Assembly (NCBI RefSeq): GCF_030272615.1
Contig: NC_081412.1
Span: 684,148,583 to 684,208,582, forward strand
DNA length: 60,000 nt
Source of the DNA: Cryptomeria japonica
Lineage: Eukaryota; Streptophyta; Pinopsida; Cupressales; Cupressaceae
Direction: 5' to 3'
Shown here: positions 45,333 through 55,750 of the stretch, one piece after another
Layout of the letters: each line of letters starts with the position of its first letter
Numbering within the stretch: position 1 is the stretch's first letter
Notes under the pieces: model-generated
Seen by the model: only the letters and a program-made list of their open reading frames with translations
Told to the model about the DNA's origin: nothing
Databases searched by the model: none
Translations under genes and position numbers: made by a program

Positions 45333-48300
45333 CTATGAGCATCACTTTGATGAAATGAGTACTAAGTGATCCATTCTTATGAGGGGTTCATGTAAACTAC
45401 TCATGAGAATGGGTTAGCTTGACTCTAAAACTATGCAAGTGAATCTTGATATAAATATCATAGTATGAAAGTCTTGTGATAACACTCATTCTTCTAGCAT
45501 TGAAAGTTGTGAGAGAGTTATTAAGGGGATTCTCGCGTGTATAGATTCAATGTATAAGTTCAAGACAGATTTTGAGGTGATATTTCTTTCCTTTTGGTAC
45601 ATCTATCTTTAAATTGGATGTTCTTTTGCCTTCATGGTAGGTAGTAAGTAATTTTTATGTGGGTTCCTTTTTTCATTCTTGGATTATTAAGGAAAACATA
45701 GTTTGTGAAGAGGAGGTTTTTCTTGTTATCTTATAAAAAAATTGGGTATTAGCTATTATAATAAATGATAGACAAAACAATGTCCTCTAAGGCTATTGAA
45801 AAGAAATATCTGTATGATGGATTCTCTTCCCAATTTATCTTCAAAGTTATTTGGTAAATATTTGGGAAACCAAAATAGGGTATGTTGATTTGCAAAGGAA
45901 GAACTAAATACAAAAATTCCCAAAAGAAGATGTGTTAGCTAATTATTTTTGTTCCTTTGGTATTTTGGAAGTTGAAATGTTCCTTATATCTCTTCAATCT
46001 CCCAAGCATGTTCCAACAACCATAAAATTTTATGATTGGGATGCAAGGGAGATTAGTGGATTTGATGGGTTGGCTTTGGCTAGATTCACCTAAGACAATT
46101 GATGATTTATTAGGCATTGTTACCATCGACGCATTGTTAAGGTTATTATGGTTGATTATCAAAGCTAGTGGGATTCGAATATAGAGGCATGTTTAAGATA
46201 ATTCTTATCATTGGTTGGTTAATAAAAATTTGGTTTCAAGATTGATGCACAAACATATTAGAAGGGCACTTTTATGATGTATGTGAAATAATCACATTAT
46301 TAAGCAAAGTAATAGGTAATCTATAGGCAAGAATACTCCATATATAGATATTCTATATGAGGGACATGACTAATTCCACAAACTATAAGATTGACTAGGC
46401 TTTTCTCATTAGTGGAATCATATAATAGCTAGTGTGTATTGTTGCCTGGATGCATGAATTTGTAGTTTTCATACAACTAAGAAATGATAATGTTTCTAAG
46501 TACAAACCAAGTGGGAATTATGGACCCATTAATCTTATTTGTAACCACTCGCCATGACTATATTATGATAACTCTCTTATTGATAATAGAGAGTATCTAA
46601 TACATTTATTAAGACCCTGATTATGGTCATGGTAGACCACACAAAGAATGACTTCCATAGGAGGCTAAGAAGGTGGTCCATGAACAAGAGTTTGTTTCAT
46701 TCAATCCTTAACATTAACTATCATTAAGGCGGAAGAATTTAGTGAACAACCTCTTATGCTACCTAGGTACCCTAATGTCATATTCTATTAGAATTAAACA
46801 AGTAGTTAGAGTTCATTCTATTTTTAAATCCAAGCATAGAGGGGGGACTATAATGATCCATCATCATTGAGTGTTTTTAATTAGATACGAAGGGATTTTG
46901 AAAGGGCCCTGATCCCTTGTGCAAAGAGAAAGATGAAGCATTAATCCCAACAAAACAACAAAACAAAACAGCTCCAAAACAACAAAACAACAAGAGGCAG
47001 AATAACTAAAGAAAAAATGAACCATCCTAAAATCAGGGTGGTTTAAAAAATTGATCCAAAGCTATTTGATTGAGCACAAAGGAAGGACCCTTCTCTCCAA
47101 ATCGTATTTTCTTGAGATAATGAAGGGACATAATATCATTGGCACATCCATCATTAGAACCCAAAGCATTATATATCCTTTAACAATCCAAAGGGGAACT
47201 CCCTTGATTAGAATCAATATTTTGAATCCCCTGGGAAATAGGGAAAGTTTCATCCTTATTTTTCTCCTTACAAGCATGACAAATAATTGAAGAGTACTCA
47301 TACTCAAACTTCTGCACCCATTTTCCAAATTTAGAGATAGGTTAATCTGGGTAGGGAGAGCTTGATTGCCATTGAGTGAGGATGCCAAGAATATCTTTGA
47401 TATAGATAAAAAAAATGGGATTAAACCAGGGCTCAAGGACCCATCTACACAATAGCAATCATATGACAAGAGTAACCACTGCTATGAGATATGAAACTTA
47501 AAACAATGTGACAAAGATATTACTATGTATAACTTGAGAGCATTCAGAATTATACGCTTATTTGATCCAAGGGGTTATATGGAGGAGAAGATAGTGAGAA
47601 AGTATGTTTATGTGACTAATTTAGAGATTTTTTTGGAAAATTTTGCCAAAAAATCTCAATTTAGACAAAGTGATTATTGTACTACCTTACTTTGTTTTTT
47701 CTTAGCTTGAAAAAAAAAGTCTAGTTTAGATTATTTTCCTATAAAGCAAAATGCTCTAACAATATTATTATCAAATGCAAATATTTAGAAGCTATTCCAT
47801 ATGATATTCTTGATAAAACCATTTCTTTTATAGAATCTAGAAAGGTAAATATTTTAAGATTTGACTATGGAGATAGCCACCCAAGATCTAGAGGTCTAAT
47901 GGAAAGCACAAAAAAATGAGAAGATCAATATGACACGAATAAACTATATTCCTATCAATGAATGCAAGTTTACAATATGAATGAATGAGATTATAAATAG
48001 AACCCCTTGATTATATAGGTCAAGATGAGACATGTAGGATATCATAAGATTATGAAAGTATCTTAATCTTATGATATGAGACATAAAGTGATAAGTATCC
48101 TATGTATACCTTAAGTAAACTTAAATGATAAGGCATAAAAATGACCTAATAGTGGAAGTAGCTAGGTAATATCCCTATTACACCAACAATTATTGCTACT
48201 TTTTCTTTGATTCATCTCATTGATATGGCTCAAATTGAAATAATTCATTTTATCAATCAGAACAAATATATTAACAAAATTTTACTAAGCAATAAAACAA

Positions 48301-49190
48301 GTCTCGTGATCCTTACTTTCCTTAAATTGGCCCCTTTGGTTGCTAGACCTTTACTCACAAGCATTACTCTCACAAAAAATACAAACTCATTTTTTTGTAA
48401 GTGATCCTTTAATCATCATCATTTTCATGCTCCGAGCACACTTACCTTTGCAAGTGCAAGTATCCCAAGCCTCGATCCAAAACTATAATCTACTATATTT
48501 GCAACAAGCTTTGCCACATCCCTTCAAATTGCTCTTGTAAGAACACAATTGTTAAATTAGTCTACATGACTAATGCAATATCATGGAGGAGTGTAGTAGA
48601 AGAAGACATATATCTATATAAACAATATGACTTTTTTGAATCTGTTCTCAAAGATCAATGATGAAAATAATGAAGATGGGGTTTTTAGTATGATATATGA
48701 ATTAACTGAACTACATACTATAAGAATGAATAGGTCTCAAGAAGATCAAGGAAGTAGAGGAGAGAGGATCTCCCTATACTAGTAACACATTTAGAGGAAG
48801 GTAAATCACAATCTTCTTTTAAAACTTTTATAGTGACTCTACAAGGTACTAGACCTTTCCTAATTTCTTTCAAATTAGTAAACTAATGAAGACTAGTTAA
48901 TAAATAAGTTAACTAGGAAGCCAAAACTCCTTCATGAGATTCATATGGAAGGCCAATATCTTAATTGTGCAAATGGGATATAGAAGTGAAGAAGAAGATT
49001 TTGAAGAACAATTTTGTGGAAGATTCGAAGAAGGGTGTTCTTCTAGCCATCCTACCATCATTCTTAATTTTGAAGAAACAAAAGATGAAGAAGCAATTTC
49101 CCATATTCATAACTGGTTCCATTTAAGAAATCAAGAAAAGAAACCTACACACCTTGAACCTAAATGTACAAATTGAAGGACAAGATGACT
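45333..49190. other. Long AT-rich non-coding stretch
   Basis: No recognisable gene. 46945-46995 is an A/C-rich run of AACAAAACA words. 47062-47469 (minus) has a 135-codon hydrophobic ORF that I do not recognise. 47525-47710 and 48934-49176 hold short ORFs without family features. Nothing here is supported as functional. Confidence 0.4.
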
Positions 49191-49800
49191 TCTTCCTTCG
49201 TCCGTAGCTCTTATTGCTATTGATGGAGGCCTGGGCATCGCCGTTTATACAACCCATTTTGGGCTCCCTTGTGGTCGTCCTCGCTGGTTATGTGCCATCC
49301 CTTGGCACTTTGTGCCCGTGGCACTTCGATCCCCCATTCCCCACTATGGCCCTTTTTGTCACACCAATGATCTTCCCACCATGATTAAACCCATAGGTTC
49401 GCTATAAAGGCGGGATGAATGAGAGGCGGGATTTTGTAAAGAGGCCGGATTTATGAAATGACTTGGTCTTTTCTTCTTTTTTTTTGTAATGCACGTGGTC
49501 ATCATAATTTTGATGAACACAGGCACTTTTTCTAAAAAAACCCTAATGTCATTGCCAATTCCTTCTCCGTCAAAACCAAATGTTGCATTATCATCGGAAT
49601 TCTGATGAAATCGAGTATTTTTTCAAAAAAAAATCAAGTTTGATCACAATATACCTTCTCCATCAGAATTTTAGGCTAAATGTATTAGTGATATAAACCT
49701 AAAAATCCACCCAAGCTCCTCATTTTGCATTGAGAATCTTGGAGTTGAGTAGGAGGGTGAAAAGAATTGCAAAGATCCAGCCAGAAGTGTTTCGACAGTA
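49191..49800 (+). promoter_or_regulatory. Promoter-like, GC-richer block with TATA and a possible first exon
   Basis: 49200-49440 is GC-richer than its surroundings and contains CGCTATAAAGGCGGG (TATA-like, 49399-49413) and a duplicated GGCGGGAT / GAGGCGGGATT word. An exon-like stretch ends at TTTCGACA|GTAAGT near 49798, a good splice donor. If real it would be an untranslated first exon for the gene-like region at 51.7-53.46 kb; that link is inference. Confidence 0.35.
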
Positions 49801-49977
49801 AGTCCCTTTTTAATTTTTAATTTTTTAAAATTTATTTATTGTATCATATTAATTTATGTTGTCGTTTTTAAATAGTTTTCAATAGAAAATTAGTTTGTTT
49901 TTAAGTTTTTTAAAATAATTTAAAAAATATATATATATTTTATATTTATTGTATCATATTAGTTTAGAAAATTAGAA

Positions 49978-50275
49978 AATAAATACATACATGTACATAA
50001 ATACACACATACATACAACTACATACACATACATACATACCTACATACATACATACACAAACATACATACCTACCTACTTACCTAAATACATACATACAT
50101 ACATACATACATACAAAATAATTATAAGTACACCTTAGGATATACATATACACATACATAAAAATACACACATACGTACATAAACATACATGCATAGGTC
50201 TACCTACATACATACACACACATACATGTACATACACATACATAAATACATACACATACATACATAAATACACAT
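49978..50275. repeat. CATA/TACA microsatellite
   Basis: About 300 bases of imperfect (ACAT)n / (ACATAC)n. A short reverse-complement stretch (GTATGTATGTGTATG) follows at 50421-50440. Confidence 0.95.
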
Positions 50276-50329
50276 AAAATAATTATATACACCTTAGGAC
50301 GTGCATGTACACCTTAGAACAAGCTATCA

Positions 50330-51181
50330 GGGGTCGTGTGTGGTCTTGAGGGGTCACACACGTGTTCTAACATATGTGTGACCCCTCAAGACCACACACG
50401 ACCCTTAATAGCATGTCTTGAGGTGTATGTATGTATGTGTATGTATATATCCTAAGGTGTATATAATTATTTAATATGATTCCTTAGGACCACACGAGAC
50501 CCCTTATGATACATGGCACTCCTTAGGACCTATTAGGACCACACAAGACCAAATGGTATAGAAAGGGGTCTTATGTGGTCTTAAGAGGTCACGCATGTGT
50601 TCTAACACATGGGTGGCCCCTTATGACCACACAAGGCCCCTTACAACACATGTGCACCCCTTAGGATCTATTAGAACCACATAAGACCAAATGTTGTCGA
50701 AAGGGGTCTTATGTGGTCCTAAGGGGTCATGCATGTGTTCTAATGCATGGGTGGCCCCTTATGACCACACAAGGCCCCTTATAACACATGTGCACCACTT
50801 AGGACCTATTAGGACCACATAAGACCAACTAATGTTGCAAGGGGTCTTATGTGGTCCTAAGGGGTCATGCATGTGTTCTAACACATGGGTGACCCCTTAG
50901 GACCACACAAGGCCCCTTACGACACATGTGAACCCCTTAGGACCACACAAGACCAAATGGTGTCGAAAGGGGTCCTATGTAGTCCTAAGGGTTTACACAT
51001 GTGCTCTAACACATGGGTGACCCCTTAGGACCACACAAGGCCCTTATGACACATGTGGACCCCTAAGGACCTATTAGGAGCACATAAGACCAAATGGTGT
51101 TGAAAGGGGTCTTATGTGGTCTTAAGGGGTCACACATGTGTTCTAACACATGGGTGACCCCTTATCACCACACAAGGCCCC
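50330..51181. repeat. Tandem array of six hairpin-forming units, spacing about 138 bases
   Basis: Hairpins at 50330-50404, 50565-50640, 50703-50778, 50841-50916, 50969-51043 and 51106-51181. Each has arms of about 35 bases: GGGGTC...TGTGGTC...GGGGTCACACATGTGTT, then CTA as a loop, then the complementary arm. Units 2-6 are spaced 138, 138, 128 and 137 bases apart. The spacer repeats ACCAAATGGTGTCGAAAGG and CCTTAGGACCTATTAGGACC. Unit 1 is separated by 235 bases and differs in sequence but has nearly perfect arms. Confidence 0.9.
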
Positions 51182-51690
51182 TAACGACACATGTGCACCC
51201 ATTAGGACCTATTATGACCATATAAGACATATGTTGAAATTAATTAAATTGTATATATGCAATTGTAAATTAATTTGAGTTAATTGTAAATTAATTTGAC
51301 TTAATTTGTCTTAATTTGACTTAATTTGACAAATTGTAATTGTAAATTAATTTGACTTAATTTGACTAAATTTCAAATTAATTATTGTATATGCAAATAT
51401 ATGTAATTGTAAATTAGACATATATTGAAATTTAAAATTAAATTTATAGTTGTTGTTTAAATTTATTTTGTGCATAGATCTAGAAATTTATCTTAAATTT
51501 GTCTTTATATAGATAATTTTAACTTGTATGCATTTATTACGCTTAAATTTCTTTTTTGTATATCTAATTTTTTTAATTTACATGTTTAAATATATTTAAA
51601 ATAATTTAAATATATGTATACTTTTATAATTATTGTAATGTGTACTACATACATGCACATGTGCAGATGTATATATATATATATACACAT
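51182..51690. repeat. AT-rich simple-sequence region
   Basis: Repeats of TTAATTTGACTTAATTTGAC and AATTGTAAATTAATTTGA words (51236-51380), then general AT-rich DNA with a short (TA)n near 51670. Confidence 0.7.
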
Positions 51691-51699
51691 TACCCATTA

Positions 51700-53460
51700 A
51701 TATCATATTTGATGAGCTTGGATCCCATAACACTAGTAGTTATGAACCTAGTGTTCATCCTCCTGGGAGTGAGAAGACGTCACATAGGTCTACCACAACT
51801 CCACAGGAGAGACAACAACTTTACAGTCAGACAAATGAGGCACTCCAATGTGCCCTAGATCATTTAAATATCACATTGGGAAACATGCATGATCACAGAA
51901 ATAAGCAAACAGGTGAGATAATTAAATAGGAGCTACTTCATATGATTGACCTCGTTGAAAATTATAATCCATATGACAAGGTCAATACAGAGGAGTCCTA
52001 TAGATCACTTTCACGCAGTGTATGCGATACAGTGAAATGGGACACAGTGAATGAAAGGTTTCCACAACTGATGTGAAAACCATATTTCCTCATTATCAGG
52101 CCTTTGGTAGGGTTACGGGTTATATGCCTACCAGGTGCATGGATACACTAGTAGCACCTTTTATCTATCCTAGATGGTTGGTGACTCATCATAGGTGGCC
52201 CCAAAAGGATGATTTGCCCCTTTATTTCTGCAAACAATTGTTTGCATAGTTTCATTTGTTGGATGATGTTGACTACATCGATTTTCTGAAAACATGTTTG
52301 GAAAGGGAAGGGAAGATTTTCAGATAAGTTTAGGCAACCAAGTGCACCCTCACCGATTAATAAGTGGACATTGATTGGTCTAAACCTTGTGGTTCTTCCC
52401 AAGAGTGCGGGCCTAGCACATGTTGCAGATAGTGTACCAAATGACACTCAACAATCCATCTTTTCTAGAATTGCTACTATAGCCACATAGGTGGATGAGA
52501 TGACATCAGATCAGGTGGGTAGATATTTGTTGCGCTCTCATACTACCATTCATGGGGCTCATGATGCATCAGCGAGTAATGATCCATATGTTTGAGTAGA
52601 TATACCATCAACAATGGATGGTAAAAGCATGCATGACATAGAACCTTTACAACAGATGAGTGCATGCTTATACAATTATCTCCTAGAATCATATCACATC
52701 ATTTATATGGAGCATGGGATCCCACTAGAGGAGGCCCCATCATATGTTAGGTGTGTACTTGGTAGACCGGTTGCTTCTATCAGTGGTTGTGAGCATACAC
52801 ATTCTCAACCTACTACTGATGCACATCCTACTACCCCGCCCCAGCATATAGAAGTTGGTCAGGACACACCTCCTACTCCTATTTATACATCAGTTGATTG
52901 GGCCACAGTACCAGGTACCGAATTTCTGGGGATGTTCACTACCATGCTTATGGAGCCAGAAACTGAGGGGGATCATGTTGCAGTGGGCTCCTTGCATGAT
53001 TCTAACATCACTAGGATTAGACAAGCCTTACATGTTGGAGGAGAGGTATGAATTATAATATATAATTTACTAATTTTAATTTAGTAATTTTATATAGCTA
53101 CCTGATTGTACACATAAACTGCATATATTAAATTAATTATATATTAGATTGTATTTTTTGAACTATATAGGGTATCACATTAGGGTTGATGTATAGAGAT
53201 TTGGATGTTGTCACTGACCAAGGTGTTCACCAAGAGACACAGGTATATATAAATTTTAAATTATTATTTTTTTATTTTTAAGTTCTATTTAAAGGGATAT
53301 CTAGCAGTTGATTAAATAATTTCAAGTTATTTAAATTATATGTATTGAAAAAAATGTGTGCATTATCTAGGATGAGAAAGAATTGTGCAAGATGAACCAT
53401 TCATCTCACAAATGTTCTAGAGTCCAGCATGCACGCGATGGAGGTGTTAGAGACCCCAAG
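51700..53460 (+). pseudogene. Unrecognised three-exon gene-like locus, partly decayed
   Basis: 51700-52613 reads as coding in places (for example NEALQCALDHLNITLGN, then LPLYFCKQLFA-stop-FHLL, then WTLIGLNLVVLPKSAGLAHV) but has stops and a frameshift. From ATG 52614 the frame is open to 53045, followed by GT donor, AG acceptor (53170), an open exon 53171-53242, another GT...AG intron, and an open exon 53371-53460 with a following GTATGT. All three exon joints are phase 0. The product is Pro/Thr/His-rich around residues 60-90. I do not recognise the family. It precedes a PMD pseudogene on the same strand, so both could be parts of one mobile gene unit. Confidence 0.5.
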
Positions 53461-54678
53461 GTATGTTTATCTACAACCACGTACATGTACATGTTCAAGA
53501 AGATTTGATTTGATCTTTAAAATAAATTGTATATATATATATATATTGATGCACACCGGAATGGGATGCACATGAACAAAAGTTCATACATTAATATGTC
53601 AGTGACACAAACAAAAGATAAACAAAACTATGATCCTAAGCATTCATATCAAGAGAGATATAAAATAGATAATGAAAAGAATACAAAAACAAAGGAATGA
53701 AACAAAACCCTCAAAGATGCCTTCCAACATGCTCATACCTGTTTCTCCCTTGTTCCTCTTCTCTCCATGTTCCACATGACTGTAGCCTTCAACTTTTTGC
53801 ACTATTATGGATGTCTTATGGAGATTCAAGATTATGAAACTAAAGATAAAAGATTATGCAAATGCAAACAAGCTAAATATGAGAAACTACCTAATTAATC
53901 TATGTTAATTTTAGCCAAAATAACAAAGAAATTGCTCCTAAATGCTCTCTCAAATTTACTATGACTTTAATGCATAAAGATTTATGGATCTTAAGCTTGA
54001 AGGAATGAGCTCTATTTATAGGAAAAATAGAGAAATGGATGGTTGAGATTGAGTAATCTCAACAAGGGTCAACATTGAAAGGTTTATGATCCATGTGAGG
54101 GCTTTCAACCCAATCCAAGGATGACATATGTCAACATGAGATGGCTTGAGAGGAGAGGGAAGAAGCATTAAATGCTTGAGATGACATGAAGGTTACCTTA
54201 GGAGGTAAGGTTAGGCTTGGGTTAGTAAATAAAGCCTTTATCCAGTGGACAAACTCTTGTGCAAGAGTTACTGGGCATAACCATGGTCAAAGCAATAAAT
54301 GCTTGAAGAGACAAATGGGTTAAATGGAGTTTGAGTTAGAGAGAAAGCCTCTAACCATGTGGGCAAGTGGAATTAACCATTAATGTCTATGTAAGAGCCA
54401 TTAATGGTTTGGAAGACATTAGAGGTTAACTTATTGGAGACATAAAGCTTTTAATGCTTTTCAAAGACATTGAAGGCTTTGAGAAGTGACTTCAAGTTGC
54501 TTAGGAATGTGACAATAATTAGGGGATGGATTAGGCTAATTAGGAATGGTTTAGAAGAATCTAGATTGGGTTTAGAATTCAACTGGGTTTGGTGGGTGAG
54601 GGAAAGTAAAATTTTAATTAAAATAAAATTACTTTATTTCAACAAAATAGGTGCAACTTGCATTTGTAGGAGAATGCA

Positions 54679-54703
54679 AGTGGGGGGGGGGGGGGGGGGG
54701 GGT
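54679..54703 (+). repeat. Poly-G run
   Basis: More than 20 consecutive G inside the LTR. It could form G-quadruplex DNA; its length may also be unreliable in assembly. Confidence 0.9.
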
Positions 54704-54903
54704 AGTTTAGGGATTTAAATAAATATTTATTAAGTATTTATTTAAAGGAGGAAAGGGGGTTAATTTAAACAAATATATTTTATTCATTTAATTGATTGTA
54801 AATTTGGTTTAATGAATTAATTTAAATAATTTGAATAATTTTCTAACTACTAAAAGAAGAGGTTGAGGATGAATTAATTAAATATTAATTTAATTAATTG
54901 ATT

Positions 54904-55010
54904 TTTTATTTTTTTGATCGGTAATTGGCCGAAGCCTGAATAGCTTTTGACTGGAGCTATGAACCAATGGGGACACAGTAGGGGGCCCCATCCCTATTAC
55001 ATATCTTTGA

Positions 55011-55093
<83 letters not shown>

Positions 55094-55247
55094 GTTTGAT
55101 TAGATTGAACCTAAGACCTTCCCCATCCTATGGAAGGCCAAGAGTCACAACTTAGAATTCCACTTCAGATGTCCCTATTGGGAATTGAACTTGGGTCTCC
55201 ACAATGAGAACCCAGTGTTTTAACCAGTTAAGCTCAACCCCTTGGAC
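54904..55247 (-). mobile_element. tRNA-derived SINE
   Basis: On the minus strand the 5' part has a tRNA-like head: A box within GAGCTTAACTGGTTAA (about 55216-55235) and B box AAGTTCAATTCC (55181-55192). A tRNA-unrelated body and a tail ending near GATCAAAAAAATAAA follow. It is flanked by a 17-base target duplication with one mismatch, AATTTAATTAAYTGATT, at 54887-54903 and 55248-55264. An (ATT)n expansion divides the body. RNA polymerase III would transcribe it if active. Confidence 0.85.
55011..55093. repeat. (ATT)n microsatellite inside the SINE
   Basis: About 27 perfect ATT units in the SINE body. Confidence 0.97.
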
Positions 55248-55645
55248 AATTTAATTAACTGATTACTAATGGCTAATTAATCAAATAAACATTAAATATT
55301 CATTTAATTAAGTGGACAGATTTATGTGTCTACATTTGCCCCTCTTTGAGACGGTGTGGTTTATTGCATCGTTTCAAAGAAAGAAAAATAGGTGTGAAGA
55401 AATATGTCCCGTAAATGTTAATTTAGTGTGTTTTATTCCCTCTCAAGAGATGGGCCTAATTTTTTCAAAAATCAAGCGATCTCTCAAAAAAATAGAAAGG
55501 AGTGGAAGGGAGGTAGAATAGAAGAATTGAGAAATAATGGTGAAATAATGAAAGAAAATGGGGGTAAAACGGAGAAATGAGAGGCATTGGAAGTTCACAA
55601 GGACCACGACACTGAGCGGGGTGAATTAGGGTTAGGGTTAGGGGG

Positions 55646-55654
55646 TATATATGG
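55646..55654 (+). promoter_or_regulatory. TATA box and TTAGGG repeats upstream of the PMD gene
   Basis: TATATATGG about 105 bases before the ATG at 55751. It is preceded by three TTAGGG units (55626-55644), a telobox-like promoter element in plants. Confidence 0.45.
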
Positions 55655-55750
55655 AGGGGAGGTGGTAAAAATTGGCTAATTTGCACCTATCTCCCTAGCA
55701 GTTTGGAGCTCTGATAGTGATCGTTTGCAAAGGAGTGAGAAGCAGTCATC

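Larger units (their letters stand above)
53547..55334 (-). repeat. Minus-strand LTR of a Ty3-like element, with SINE insertion
   Basis: Minus-strand start TGTAGACACATAAATCTGTC at 55334 and CA end at 53547. The start resembles that of the LTR at 58470. A purine tract AAAGAGGGGCAAA directly precedes the start (55335-55350 on the plus strand, complemented), so this appears to be a 3' LTR that kept its polypurine tract. No internal protein-coding region remains beside it. Without the SINE it would be about 1.43 kb. No target duplication is visible. Confidence 0.6.

Noticed and set aside
46150-46185. tRNA-like TTCGAATCCCAC word on the minus strand
   Set aside because: No matching A box or acceptor stem within tRNA distance.
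47062-47469. 3' end of a LINE on the minus strand
   Set aside because: The ORF and the T/G-rich tail are suggestive, but no RT motif or target duplication is visible; evidence too weak.
50079-50273. Cys/Val/Tyr-rich minus-strand ORF
   Set aside because: Low-complexity translation of the CATA microsatellite.
49978-50275. Possible CRISPR-like or satellite array
   Set aside because: It is a simple CATA/TACA microsatellite without unique spacers.
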